From positions 291,679 to 355,678 of the forward strand of contig SHYS01000001.1 of the NCBI GenBank assembly GCA_009692685.1: DNA of 64,000 nucleotides. Direction: 5' to 3'. Source of the DNA: Dehalococcoidia bacterium. GTDB taxonomy: Bacteria > Chloroflexota > Dehalococcoidia > UBA2979. Made by a program: the position numbers and the translations under genes. Shown in pieces: positions 8,531 through 17,601 of the stretch. A model generated the notes under the pieces. It did not search any database. It had not been told where the DNA came from and saw only the letters and a program-made list of their open reading frames with translations. Position 1 is the first letter of the stretch; each line of letters starts with the position of its first letter.

Positions 8531-9535
8531 GTGATGGAGTCGAGGACGTTCGGCAGGCTGGGTCGAGTGTCGGCGCTGACCCTTGGTGGTGGTGGCATCG
8601 CGCAGATCTGGGGTGCGACGACGCGCGAGGAGTGCGTCGCAACGGTGCGCGCGGCGGTCGAGGCGGGCATCGACTGGCTGGACGTAGCGCCCTCGTACGG
8701 CGCGGGCGAGGCGGAGCGCGTGGTAGGCGAGGCGTTCGGCGGCGCGTTGCCCGCGGGCGTGCGAATCAGCACCAAGTGCCAGCTCGGCAATCCCCCGGCC
8801 GCCGAGGTCTACGACCGGCTGCGCACCAGCCTCCTCGAGAGCTTCGAGCGGGCTCGGGTGGACCACGTCGACCTGTTCCTGCTGCACAACCTGGTGACGC
8901 CGGACGGCTGGCTGCCGCCGGGCGTCACGAGTGCCACCTCCGCCGAGATCGCTGGCACGCCTCGAGCAGGCACGCCGCGCACGCTGTTCGTCGAGGCGGT
9001 GCGCCCCGCCTTCGAGCGCCTGGTAAGCGAGGGACTGACGCGGGCGTGTGGCATCACCGGCATCGGCATCCCCGAGTCGGTCATCGCCACGCTGGGCGAG
9101 CGCCCCGCGCCCGCGGCCGTGCAGTGCATCACGAACCTCCTCGACTCCCCGGGCGGACTGAAGCGCTACGAGGGGGACGCGCGGCCGCGCGCGATCATCG
9201 AGGCGGCGAACGCCTCGGGAGTTGGGGTGATGGGGATCCGCGCCGTGCAGGCAGGTGCGCTGACGGACGCGATCGACCGCGCGCTATCGGATGGCTCGGC
9301 GGACCGCGCGGACTACGAGCACGCGGCGCCCTTCCGTGCGCTGGCGAAGGAGCTGGGGGAGTCGACGGCGGCGCTGGCGCATCGCTACGCGCTGTCGATG
9401 CCGGGCGTGTCGACGGTGGTGCTCGGCGTGAAGAACCGCACGGAGCTGGCGGAGTGCGTGGCCGCCGAGGCACGGGGTCACCTCGATACGGCGCTCATGG
9501 CACGGATCGATGCTGTCGGGGGGGGGCGGGGATAG
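8531..9535 (+). CDS. Aldo/keto reductase
   Basis: Encodes 334 aa, a TIM-barrel NAD(P)H-dependent oxidoreductase. Catalytic residues are visible: Asp and Tyr in WLDVAPSYG, Lys in RISTKCQ, and His in LFLLHN; the C-terminal cofactor region has VVLGVKNRTEL. It resembles sugar or L-galactose-dehydrogenase-like members. Either GTG 8531 or ATG 8534 can start it, directly after GAGGGG. It converges on a second aldo/keto reductase of a different subfamily. Confidence 0.88.
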   Translation: MMESRTFGRLGRVSALTLGGGGIAQIWGATTREECVATVRAAVEAGIDWLDVAPSYGAGEAERVVGEAFGGALPAGVRISTKCQLGNPPAAEVYDRLRTSLLESFERARVDHVDLFLLHNLVTPDGWLPPGVTSATSAEIAGTPRAGTPRTLFVEAVRPAFERLVSEGLTRACGITGIGIPESVIATLGERPAPAAVQCITNLLDSPGGLKRYEGDARPRAIIEAANASGVGVMGIRAVQAGALTDAIDRALSDGSADRADYEHAAPFRALAKELGESTAALAHRYALSMPGVSTVVLGVKNRTELAECVAAEARGHLDTALMARIDAVGGGRG

Positions 9536-9539
9536 AAAC

Positions 9540-9570
9540 GAGAGGGGCCGAGGATCGTCCTCGTCCTCTC
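9540..9570. terminator. Imperfect hairpin between convergent genes
   Basis: Stem segments GAGAGG...CGAGGA and TCCTCG...CCTCTC pair around a three-base loop with a small internal bulge, in the gap between two convergent aldo/keto reductase genes. There is no T-tract. Confidence 0.45.
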
Positions 9571-9590
9571 TCCGGCGAGCGCGCTTCGAG

Positions 9591-10529
9591 TTAGCGCTTC
9601 GTGATCTGGTCGACCTCGGCCATCTCCTCTGGTGTCAGGCGCCAGGCGGCGGCGGCGGCGTTCTCGGCGACCTGCTCGGGGCGGGTGGCGCCCGCGATCA
9701 CCGAGGCGACGTAGGGCAGCGAGGCGAGCCACGAGAAGGCCAGCTCGAGGATGGTGTGGCCCTGTCGCTGCGCAAACGCCTCGAGGGCTTCGACCCGGTC
9801 GAAGTTGCTGTCGGTGAGCATGCGCTGCGACATCGGGCCGGCGGAGAGGCGAGCACCGTCGGGGCCAGCCTGGCCTCGGCGGTACTTGCCGGTGAGGAGA
9901 CCGCCGCCGAGCGGCGAGAAGGGGATGAGGCTGACGCCGAAGGCCTTCATCGCGGGCACGAGCTCCGCCTCGGGGCGGCGGTCGAGGAGGCTGTAGGCGT
10001 TCTGCGCGGAGATGAATGGTGCGTAACCGCGGTGCTTGGCAACGTGGTGGGCGTCGGCGACCTGCCAGCCGGCGTAGTTGGAGTTGCCGATGTAGCGGAC
10101 CTTGCCCGAGGTGACGAGGTCATCGAGGGCGCGCAGCGTCTCCTCGATCGGGGTCTTCGGGTCAGGGACGTGCATCTGGTAGAGGTCGATGTAGTCCGTC
10201 TCGAGGCGGCGGAGCGAGTCTTCGACCGCCTTCATGATGTAGGAGCGGGAGCCTCCTCGAGTCATCGGGCCCTCACCCATGGCATTGGCGAACTTGGTGG
10301 CGAGCACCATCTCGTGGCGGCGGCCCTTGAGGGAGCGACCGATGAACTCCTCGGAGAGGCCGCGGTTGCCGTAGACATCCGCTGTGTCGATGAAGTTGAT
10401 GCCCTGCTCGAAGCAGGCGTCGATGACGGCTTTGGTGCCTGCCTCGTCGGTGCGGCCGCCGAAGTTGTTGGTGCCGAGGCCGACGACAGAGACCTCGAGG
10501 CCGGAGTTGCCGAGGTTGCGGTATTCCAT
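9591..10529 (-). CDS. Aldo/keto reductase (YajO/Tas-like)
   Basis: Encodes 312 aa. Catalytic tetrad: Asp and Tyr in FIDTADVYG, Lys in VLATKF, His in LYQMHVPD. The cofactor-binding end carries VIAGATRPEQVAENA, typical of the subfamily that acts on aldehydes and small sugars; the substrate is unknown. ATG 10529 has a textbook AGGAGG seven bases upstream. It has only the general fold in common with its convergent neighbour. Confidence 0.9.
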   Translation of the reverse strand: MEYRNLGNSGLEVSVVGLGTNNFGGRTDEAGTKAVIDACFEQGINFIDTADVYGNRGLSEEFIGRSLKGRRHEMVLATKFANAMGEGPMTRGGSRSYIMKAVEDSLRRLETDYIDLYQMHVPDPKTPIEETLRALDDLVTSGKVRYIGNSNYAGWQVADAHHVAKHRGYAPFISAQNAYSLLDRRPEAELVPAMKAFGVSLIPFSPLGGGLLTGKYRRGQAGPDGARLSAGPMSQRMLTDSNFDRVEALEAFAQRQGHTILELAFSWLASLPYVASVIAGATRPEQVAENAAAAAWRLTPEEMAEVDQITKR

Positions 10530-10640
10530 GGTGTTCCTCCTGGACGGCAGTGCGGGGCTGATGGAATCAGTTTGGTTAGGGACGGAAGTATACGCGTCAC
10601 AGCGGAGACAGAGGTTCAACCTCGTCACCACGAGCGGGCG

Positions 10641-11048
10641 TCAGCCCTTGCTGGCGCCGGAGACGGTGAGGACGCCGTTCTTGACCTCGCCGAGGAGGAG
10701 GCGCTGATCCGCGCTCCAGCGTGTGTTGCCCGCGCTAGCGGTGAGCGAGGTGGTGTCGGACCCGTGGACCTCGAGGGAAGGGCCGCTGCACTGCGGATGG
10801 TGCGATTCCGCGAGCGCATCACAGAGGCGGACCTTCGAGCCGTCGGCGAGCACGTAGCCGCACACCAGCAGCGGGCCGTCGAGGCGAGAGCGCCGCGCTG
10901 CGGCGATGGAGATGCCGGGGCCAATTGCGCCTCCGTCGCCGCCGGAGAACGAGGGCGCTTCGGTGGTCGACGCGTCCTTGCCGGCGCAGGCGGCAAGAAA
11001 AGCGACGATTGTCGCGACGGGGAGGAGCGTGGCGAGAGAGTGGCGCAT
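10641..11048 (-). CDS. Putative lipoprotein, unknown function
   Basis: Encodes 135 aa. The N-terminus is a type II signal with lipobox FLAAC, so the mature protein should be lipid-anchored outside the membrane. The mature part has two Cys (LVCGYV and RLCDAL) plus PQCSG, compatible with a disulfide, and ends in a predicted beta-rich segment. I do not recognise the family. AGAGG precedes ATG 11048. It is divergent from the flavin oxidoreductase gene, 32 bp away. Confidence 0.7.
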   Translation of the reverse strand: MRHSLATLLPVATIVAFLAACAGKDASTTEAPSFSGGDGGAIGPGISIAAARRSRLDGPLLVCGYVLADGSKVRLCDALAESHHPQCSGPSLEVHGSDTTSLTASAGNTRWSADQRLLLGEVKNGVLTVSGASKG

Positions 11049-11080
11049 CGGAGCCTCTCGTGGACGTAGAATGGCGGCCC

Positions 11081-12157
11081 ATGACGCAAATCGCAGTCAC
11101 GCCACCGACGCCAGCGATGCCACCTACGTTACGCCTCGGAGTGCTGGATCAGTCGCCGATCCGGAAAGGTGGGACCGCGCGCGAAGCGGTGATGGCCACC
11201 CTCGAGCTGGCGCGCGCTGTGGAGAGCTTTGGCTACACCCGGTACTGGGTGGCGGAGCACCACAACAGCCGGACGCTGGCAAGCGCCTCGCCGGAGATCC
11301 TGATCCCCGCGATCGGAGCGGCGACCGAGCACATCCGCGTGGGGTCCGGCGGGGTCATGCTGACGCACTACGCCGCACTGAAGGTGGCCGAGCAGTTCCG
11401 CATGCTGGAGACCCTGTACCCGGGACGCATCGATATGGGCCTGGGACGGGCACCCGGATCGGACCGGCTGACGGCCGCGGCGTTGCAGCACGGGCCGGGA
11501 GCGCTGCCGCTGGAGGCGTACCCGGAGCAGATCGCGGACGTACTGCGCTACATGACCGGCGAGGCGCCTGCGGAGCATCCGTTCAGCGGCATCCGGGCGA
11601 TGCCTGCGGGCCCTTCGATGCCGGAGCCGTGGCTGCTGGGATCGGCGTATGACAGTGCGCATTTCGCGGCGGAGCTGGGCCTGGGGTTTGCGTTCGCGCA
11701 GTTCATCAGCCCGGACGGCGGGCAGCGGGTCGTGCGGGAGTATCGGGAGCGCTTCCAGCCGTCCCCGTTCCTCGCCGAGCCGCGGGTCATCCTCGGTGTG
11801 TCGGCGATCTGCGCCGACACTGACGAGGCGGCGCACCGCATCGCGCTGAGTCGCCACATGATGAGGCTCCGGCGCGAGCAGGGGCGGCCCGAGGGCGGCG
11901 TGCCGAGCATCGAGGAGGCGGAGACCACGGAGTTCTCCGGGCCGGAGCGCGACTACATCGAGTACCAGCGCACGCGCGCCATGGAGGGCTCGCCGGAGCG
12001 GGTTTCGGAGAGGCTCCGGGCGCTGGCCTCGGAATACGGTGCGGACGAGCTGATGATCGTGACGGTGACCCACGACTACCGCGACCGGATCAGGTCATAT
12101 GAGCTGATTGCGAACGTCCTAGGTGTGACCGCGACCGCATCGACGGCGAAATCGTAG
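11081..12157 (+). CDS. LLM class flavin-dependent oxidoreductase (MsnO8-like)
   Basis: Encodes 358 aa, a luciferase-like TIM barrel that uses FMN/F420-type cofactors. The N-terminal LRLGVLDQSPI, the YWVAEHHN motif, the segment RVGSGGVMLTHYAALKVAEQ and the GLGRAPGSD loop are diagnostic of the MsnO8-type subfamily. The substrate cannot be predicted. ATG 11081 is used; ATG 11117 directly before the domain is possible. Confidence 0.88.
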   Translation: MTQIAVTPPTPAMPPTLRLGVLDQSPIRKGGTAREAVMATLELARAVESFGYTRYWVAEHHNSRTLASASPEILIPAIGAATEHIRVGSGGVMLTHYAALKVAEQFRMLETLYPGRIDMGLGRAPGSDRLTAAALQHGPGALPLEAYPEQIADVLRYMTGEAPAEHPFSGIRAMPAGPSMPEPWLLGSAYDSAHFAAELGLGFAFAQFISPDGGQRVVREYRERFQPSPFLAEPRVILGVSAICADTDEAAHRIALSRHMMRLRREQGRPEGGVPSIEEAETTEFSGPERDYIEYQRTRAMEGSPERVSERLRALASEYGADELMIVTVTHDYRDRIRSYELIANVLGVTATASTAKS

Positions 12158-12244
12158 GACAAACCCGGATAGGGGAATTCGCGCAGTGGTGCGAACCTGA
12201 GCACGAACTGACGATGATCTACGGGAGTTCGAGGGGGAACGCCC

Positions 12245-12454
12245 ATGGTCGCACAACGTCAGCCTGAGCCAGAGTACCAGCGGCCGCAGCTGCGCCTAGT
12301 CACGGACCCGTACACGCTGGAGCAGGACGCGCCGGTCCTGAGCTACAATGACGCCAACGAGGCGTTCACGAAGGGACTGCTCTGGGGCCTAGTGCTGGTC
12401 TCGCTGGTATTCTGGCTGCCAGTCGCCTCGGCGCTGTACCTCTGGCTGAAGTAA
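12245..12454 (+). CDS. Small single-pass membrane protein
   Basis: Encodes 69 aa: about 43 polar residues followed by one helix (GLLWGLVLVSLVFWLPVASA) ending in LWLK. GAGGGGGAAC lies upstream of ATG 12245, a strong start. No family is recognised. It stands alone between the LLM oxidoreductase and the ROK kinase. Confidence 0.65.
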   Translation: MVAQRQPEPEYQRPQLRLVTDPYTLEQDAPVLSYNDANEAFTKGLLWGLVLVSLVFWLPVASALYLWLK

Positions 12455-12556
12455 TCCGACAGACCTCGCGGCGAGTACGAGGGTAGCGCGAGTACCTCGA
12501 GCGCCCGTACCGTGAGTTCGCGCCGCGCCCGCGGCCAGCAGTGGAGCAGTACGCCG

Positions 12557-13459
12557 ATGCCCGCCGGCGACTTCGAAGCGCTGCTCATCGTTGACCTGGG
12601 CGACACTCGTCTTCGCGCCGCGATCCTGGACCCGTACGGCGGCTTCCTGCACCGCACATCCGCCACGACACCACGAGATGACCCGTCAGCCCTCGAGCGC
12701 GTGATGCGCGAGAATATCGAGGCGAGCCGCTTTCCGCTCGCGGGTGCGGTCGTTGGCGTGCCGGGGCCCGTCTCCTACCTCGATGGCATTCCGTTGTCGC
12801 TCCCCAACTTGCCCGCGTGGGACGGGCACATCGATGCCGGTGTGCTGGCGAGGCGCCTCGGCCTCCCCGTGGCCGTCGCGCACGACGCCGATCTCGCGGC
12901 GCTGGGCGAACATCGCTTTGGCGCCGGCCGCGGCACGCTCAACCTGGTGTACGTGACGGTGAGCACGGGCGTGGGCGCCGGTGTCGTCCTCGGGGGGCGG
13001 CTGGCGCACGGGCGGCGCTCCATCGTCGAAGTTGGGCACACCCTCATCGATCTCGAGAGTGGCGCGACGCTCGAGGAGCTGGCAAATGGGGCCGCGCTTG
13101 CGCGGCTGGCGGGGGTACCGGGGCCCGAGGCGACACGTCGTGCCGCCCTCGGCGACGCGGCCGCTCTTGAGGCGTTCGAGCGCGTGGGACGTGCACTGGG
13201 CGCTGGCATCCTCAACCTGGCGTTGCTCTTCGGACCGGAGCGAGTGGTCGTTGGTGGTAGTGTGGCGCACGCGGGCGAGCGCCTGTTGGCGCCCGTCCGC
13301 GCGTATCTGGAGGAGATGGGGCCACCTCGAGGGGTGACCGTCGAGGTGGTGCGCTCGGCTCTGGGTGACGACGCTGGGCTACGAGGTGGCGTCGCGTTCT
13401 GGAACGACCTGCACGCGCCACGCACCGATACTTCGCCCTTCCTCGCGAGACCGGAGTGA
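12557..13459 (+). CDS. ROK family sugar kinase/regulator without the zinc motif
   Basis: Encodes 300 aa. The ATPase phosphate-1 loop reads LLIVDLGDTRLRAAI (normally D-[IL]-GGT), the catalytic Asp is in VAHDADLAALGEHRFGAG, and the second phosphate loop is VTVSTGVGAGVVLGGRL. The ROK zinc signature (CxCGxxGCxE) that usually follows EVGH is absent: EVGHTLIDLES runs directly into TLEELANG. It may be a divergent glucokinase feeding the adjacent pentose phosphate operon, but this is inference. Its stop overlaps the next gene (GTGA). GTG 12512 is an alternative start. Confidence 0.8.
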   Translation: MPAGDFEALLIVDLGDTRLRAAILDPYGGFLHRTSATTPRDDPSALERVMRENIEASRFPLAGAVVGVPGPVSYLDGIPLSLPNLPAWDGHIDAGVLARRLGLPVAVAHDADLAALGEHRFGAGRGTLNLVYVTVSTGVGAGVVLGGRLAHGRRSIVEVGHTLIDLESGATLEELANGAALARLAGVPGPEATRRAALGDAAALEAFERVGRALGAGILNLALLFGPERVVVGGSVAHAGERLLAPVRAYLEEMGPPRGVTVEVVRSALGDDAGLRGGVAFWNDLHAPRTDTSPFLARPE

Positions 13460-14418
13460 CAGCGCAGCAGGCAGCGACGGCGTCGCGAGGCTCGCTACTG
13501 ATCGTTCGTAACCCGCGCTCGCGACGCGCGCCGACCGAACGTGCGCTTGTCGTTGCCGCGCGACGCCTCGAGGGCGCCGGGTGGGAGATCGAGGTGCGCA
13601 CCACCTCGACGCCGGGCCACGCGACCGAGCTGGCGCGCGACGCGGCGCTGCGGGGCGTCGATGCCGTGCTGGCGTGCGGCGGAGACGGCACCGTGCGCGA
13701 GGTGGTGGAAGGCGTGGCACACACCTCGACGGCGCTTGGTGTGCTGCCTGCGGGCACAGCGAATGTCTGGGCGCACGAGGCAGGCGTACCGCTCCACCTT
13801 GAGGCCGCGCTGGCGATGGCCACACGCGCCCGTCGAGTGCGAATCGACACGGGCACGGCGAACGGACGCCGCTTTCTGCTGATGTGCAGCGCCGGCCTCG
13901 ACGCGGCAGTGGTGCGCGCGATGGAAGGCAGCCGCACGAAGGGCGCGTTCGGGCGCGTGGCCTATGCCGTGGCGGGAGTGCATCGCGCCGCGGTGACGCG
14001 AGGCGTTCGCGCGACTGTCGAGGTGGATGGCGTGCTCATGCAGCGAGACGTGCTGATGGCGGTAGTCGGCAACACACGCCTGTTCGGCATGGTGGCGCAC
14101 GTCACGGCACGCGCCAGAGCAGATGACGGCGTCTTCGATGTGTGCGTGCTGTCGAGTGGTGGCGGGGATAACCCGGCGCGGCGCCTTGGGCTGGCAGTCT
14201 CGGCGGTACGAGGCCGCCTTCCGGAGCTGGCAGCGGGTGGCGTGGCGGGCGTGGACTACCTCAGGGGCAAGGTCGTACGTGTGACCTCGGAATCGCCCAT
14301 CGATGTGCAGGCCGACGGTGACTGGATCGGCCTGACCCCCGTCGACATAGAGGTCGACCCCGCCTCGCTGTTGGTGCTGGTTGCGCCGGGCACGAACCCG
14401 CTCTTCGGCCAGGGGTGA
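13456..14418 (+). CDS. Diacylglycerol/lipid kinase family protein (YegS/DgkB-like)
   Basis: Encodes 320 aa. The catalytic signature ACGGDGTVREVVEG lies at about residues 73-86, followed by GVLPAGTANVWAHE (canonical GTxNDxA with a Trp change), and a C-terminal half ending in a beta-sandwich with VQADGDWIG. The family phosphorylates diacylglycerol, sphingosine or related lipids at the membrane. The GTG start overlaps the ROK stop. It converges on pgl, with nine bases between the stops. Confidence 0.85.
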   Translation: MTAQQAATASRGSLLIVRNPRSRRAPTERALVVAARRLEGAGWEIEVRTTSTPGHATELARDAALRGVDAVLACGGDGTVREVVEGVAHTSTALGVLPAGTANVWAHEAGVPLHLEAALAMATRARRVRIDTGTANGRRFLLMCSAGLDAAVVRAMEGSRTKGAFGRVAYAVAGVHRAAVTRGVRATVEVDGVLMQRDVLMAVVGNTRLFGMVAHVTARARADDGVFDVCVLSSGGGDNPARRLGLAVSAVRGRLPELAAGGVAGVDYLRGKVVRVTSESPIDVQADGDWIGLTPVDIEVDPASLLVLVAPGTNPLFGQG

Positions 14419-14427
14419 TTCGCCAGG

Positions 14428-15078
14428 TCAGTCCTCGATGCCCGCGCCAGCCTCGAGGTCGGCGACGACGACGACGCGCTTGGCGTGCACGCGCGCCGCG
14501 GGGATCGGGCCGCCGTTGAGGAGCGCACGCAGAGCCTCGCGCTTAGTAGCGCCGGTCACGAGGAAGAGCGCCCGCTTCGAGGCGGAGAGTACGGGCAGGG
14601 TGAGGGTCAGGCGGTCGACATCGGGGCGGTGTACGCGAGCCACGAGGCGTGTGCGCTCCTCGAGGGCGGAGTCGCCGGGAAAGAGCGATGCCGTGTGACC
14701 ATCCTCGCCCAGCCCGAGGAGCACGAGATCGAGGGCGGGTTGTACACCGAGGCGAGCGCGCAGGACGGCCTCGTACGCCGCGGCGTCGGCGGTCTCGCCC
14801 GGCATGCGGTGCGTAGTAGCCGGGACGTGTCGCAGGAGCGCCTCGTGCGCCATGCGGTAGTTCGAGGCGGGGTCGCCGGGCGGGACGCAGCGCTCGTCGC
14901 CGAAGAACACCTCGATGTCTGCCCACGGCAGGTCGACGGTAGCGAGGCGCTCGTAGAGCTGTCGAGGGGTGGAGCCCCCGGCGAGCGCCCAGGTACGCGG
15001 ACGCGCCTCGATGATGACGGCGAGAGCCGCCTCGACCCAGTTGTCGGTGACGATGAGCTGCGGGCGTGCGCTGGTCAT
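14428..15078 (-). CDS. pgl: 6-phosphogluconolactonase
   Basis: Encodes 216 aa. Converts 6-phosphogluconolactone to 6-phosphogluconate. The SugarP-isomerase-like fold shows LAGGSTPRQLYERL, the conserved FFGDERCVPP, SNYRMAHEALL, and the GLGEDGHTASLFPG loop. It is the last gene of the pentose phosphate operon, 19 bp after zwf, and acts directly on the Zwf product. Confidence 0.95.
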   Translation of the reverse strand: MTSARPQLIVTDNWVEAALAVIIEARPRTWALAGGSTPRQLYERLATVDLPWADIEVFFGDERCVPPGDPASNYRMAHEALLRHVPATTHRMPGETADAAAYEAVLRARLGVQPALDLVLLGLGEDGHTASLFPGDSALEERTRLVARVHRPDVDRLTLTLPVLSASKRALFLVTGATKREALRALLNGGPIPAARVHAKRVVVVADLEAGAGIED

Positions 15079-15097
15079 GCTGGTGGCGGCTCAAATG

Positions 15098-16603
15098 TCA
15101 GTGGATGTGCCAGCGGCGGTCGCCGATGAGCGCGTCGGCCGCGATGGGGCCCCAGCTCCCGGCGGGGTACTGGTGAACGGGCGGCGGCTGGTCGATGAGC
15201 GGCTGCAGCACCTCCCAGGCGCGGAGGACGCTGTCCTGGCGCAGGAACAGCATGGGGTCGCCGTCCATCGCGTCGTAGAGCAGGCGCTCGTAGGCCTCGG
15301 CTGGTTCGGTCATGAACGACTCGCCGTAGCGGAAGTGCATATTCACTGGCTGATGGGTGATCTCCGGGCCCGGAACCTTCGCGTTGAAGGTTAGTTCGAT
15401 GCCCTCGTTGGGCTGGATACGCATGATGAGGTGATTGGGGCGGCGCTCGTCCTCGTCGTTGGCGGAGCTTTCCCAGAGGCGTACGGGCGGCTCACGGAAG
15501 GAAACGAGCACCTCCGTGACGCGGGCGGGGAGCCGCTTGCCGGTGCGGATGAAGAACGGGACGCCAGCCCAGCGCCAGTTGTCGATCTCGGCGCGCAGTG
15601 CGACGTAGGTCTCGGTGCGCGAGTCTGCGGGGACGCCGGTTTCCTCGAGGTAGCCGTGGGCGGGCTTGCCCTCGATGGTGCCGGGTGCGTACTGGCCAAA
15701 GACCGCGTGCTCGGGGCGGATGGGGCGCAGGGCCTGGAGCACCCGCGCGCTCTCGTCGCGCAGCGCTGCGGCTGTAAAGGTCGAGGGGGGCTCCATAGCG
15801 AGGAGGGCGAGCACCTGGAGGGCGTGGTTCTGCACGATGTCGCGCAGTGCGCCGACGTCGTCGTAGAAGGCGGCCCGGCCGCCCGCGCCAATCGACTCGG
15901 CGACGGTGATCTGGATGTGATCGATGGCGTCCCGGCTCCAGACCCGCTCCCAGACCGCGTTGCCGAAGCGGAAGACGGCGATGTTCTGCACCGTCTCCTT
16001 GCCGAGGTAGTGGTCGATGCGGAAGATCTGGTCTTCGCGGAAGTACTTTCGGAGCTGCGCGTCCAGCTGGTGGGCGGAGGAGAGGTCGAAACCGAAGGGC
16101 TTTTCGAGGACGATCCGGCTGCCCTCGACAAGGCGATTCTCGGCGATCTCCTCGATGACCGCGGGCACCGCCGTCGGCGGAATCGCGAGGTAGATCAGGC
16201 GTTGTTGCTGGGTCAGGTACTTCGCTGCGAGGCCGATGCCACCCTGTGAGCGGGCGACGTAGCGGAAGCGATCGCGCAGCGCGTCCCAGGCCTCGTCGTA
16301 GAGGGGACGTCGGGAGCCAGAGCGGATCGAGTTGCCGGCGCGGAGCTTGAACGTCTCGACAGTGGTCTCTTCGCGGGCGTAGCCGATGATGCGGCCATTG
16401 TTGGGCAGCAGGCCATCCAGGAAGAGGTCGTAGATCGCGGGGATGAGCTTGCGCCTCGCGAGGTCGCCCGTAGCGCCGACGAGGATGATGTCCTGATCGA
16501 CCGGCGGGTGAAGCGTGAAGGACGCCTCGAGCGGCGTGCCGGGGGTATCGTCATCGACGCCGTCGTGGTCTGCGTCCCAGCCTGTCGAGTGCGGCATCGC
16601 CAC
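15098..16603 (-). CDS. zwf: Glucose-6-phosphate 1-dehydrogenase
   Basis: Encodes 501 aa. Oxidises glucose 6-phosphate with NAD(P)+. The Rossmann loop VGATGDLARRKLIPA is near residue 42, the EKPFGFDL motif follows, and the active-site signature RIDHYLGKETVQN holds the catalytic His. Length matches the family. GTG 16603 with GAGGGA upstream is preferred to the ATG two codons on. It lies 15 bp after gnd and 19 bp before pgl. Confidence 0.96.
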   Translation of the reverse strand: MAMPHSTGWDADHDGVDDDTPGTPLEASFTLHPPVDQDIILVGATGDLARRKLIPAIYDLFLDGLLPNNGRIIGYAREETTVETFKLRAGNSIRSGSRRPLYDEAWDALRDRFRYVARSQGGIGLAAKYLTQQQRLIYLAIPPTAVPAVIEEIAENRLVEGSRIVLEKPFGFDLSSAHQLDAQLRKYFREDQIFRIDHYLGKETVQNIAVFRFGNAVWERVWSRDAIDHIQITVAESIGAGGRAAFYDDVGALRDIVQNHALQVLALLAMEPPSTFTAAALRDESARVLQALRPIRPEHAVFGQYAPGTIEGKPAHGYLEETGVPADSRTETYVALRAEIDNWRWAGVPFFIRTGKRLPARVTEVLVSFREPPVRLWESSANDEDERRPNHLIMRIQPNEGIELTFNAKVPGPEITHQPVNMHFRYGESFMTEPAEAYERLLYDAMDGDPMLFLRQDSVLRAWEVLQPLIDQPPPVHQYPAGSWGPIAADALIGDRRWHIH

Positions 16604-16618
16604 CTGCGTCCCTCGAGG

Positions 16619-17488
16619 TTACGCGGACTGCACGGCGTGGCCGCCGAACTCGTTGCGCAGAGCGGCGATGAGCCGCATGCCCAGGGCGTTGTCGTCGCGC
16701 GAGCTGAAGCGTGCAAAGAGCGCCTGGGCCATGACGCCGGCCGGGACACCGCGCTCGACGGCCTCGAGGATGGTCCAGCGACCTTCGCCGGAGTCATCGA
16801 CGTAGCCACGCAGTCCTTCGAGGTTGGGGTCGCGCTGGAGAGCGCTCTCCGCAAGTTCGAGGAGCCAGGAGCGCACGACGCTGCCGTGGTTCCAGAGTGC
16901 TGCGATCGAGTGCAGGTCGAGGTCGAAGTCGGACCTACTGAGGAGCTCGAAGCCCTCGGCGTAGGCCTGAAGCAGGCCGTACTCGATGCCGTTGTGGACC
17001 ATCTTGGTGTAGTGACCGGCGCCCGGGTGGCCAACGTGGGCATAGCCATCGACGGGTGCGAGGGTACGGAAGGCGGGCTCAACGAGGGCCACGGCCTCTG
17101 GTGCGCCGCCGACCATGAGGCAGAAGCCCTCTTTGAGACCCCAGATGCCGCCGGAGACGCCTGCATCGATGAAGCGCACGCCTCGGGCGTGGGCGGCAGC
17201 GGCGCGGCGGACCGAGTCGCGGAAGTAGCTGTTGGCACCATCGACGAGGACGTCGCCCGCATCGAGGAGCATCAGCGCCTCGGCGACCGCGTGCTCGGTC
17301 TGGTCGCCAGAGGGGAGCATGAGCCAGACGACGCGCGGGGCTTCGAGGCGCGCGATGAGCGCGGCGAGGGAATCGACGTCAGATTTTGCGGGGTCGGCAT
17401 CGAAGCCGACGACCTCGTGACCGTCACGGCGGAGCCGCTCGGCAATGCCAGCGCCCATTCGACCGAGGCCAACCAGCCCGAGCTTCAC
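16619..17488 (-). CDS. gnd: 6-phosphogluconate dehydrogenase, short (GndA/YqeC-like) form
   Basis: Encodes 289 aa. Oxidatively decarboxylates 6-phosphogluconate to ribulose 5-phosphate. N-terminal dinucleotide motif KLGLVGLGRMGAGIAERL, then VDGANSYFRDS, and the substrate signature GAGHYTKMVHNGIEYG with catalytic Lys. It is the short type common outside enterobacteria (about 290-330 aa instead of 470). GTG 17488 with GGAGGGAG upstream. A 113-bp gap containing a ten-G run (17552-17561) separates it from pgi. Confidence 0.93.
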   Translation of the reverse strand: MKLGLVGLGRMGAGIAERLRRDGHEVVGFDADPAKSDVDSLAALIARLEAPRVVWLMLPSGDQTEHAVAEALMLLDAGDVLVDGANSYFRDSVRRAAAAHARGVRFIDAGVSGGIWGLKEGFCLMVGGAPEAVALVEPAFRTLAPVDGYAHVGHPGAGHYTKMVHNGIEYGLLQAYAEGFELLSRSDFDLDLHSIAALWNHGSVVRSWLLELAESALQRDPNLEGLRGYVDDSGEGRWTILEAVERGVPAGVMAQALFARFSSRDDNALGMRLIAALRNEFGGHAVQSA

Positions 17489-17601
17489 GCGGGGCTCCCT
17501 CCGGCGTCCAGATGTTCGATGCGCGTATCTACCGTATGGCAGGGTGAGAGCGGGGGGGGGGCATCGGAGGATCACCTAGGTGCCAGCACTGCTGAGCGGG
17601 G

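Noticed and set aside
17552..17561. Ten-G run between pgi and gnd as a phase-variable promoter tract
   Set aside because: Other G-runs (9519-9527, 36961-36967, 45111-45120) occur in unrelated places; nothing ties this one to a promoter.
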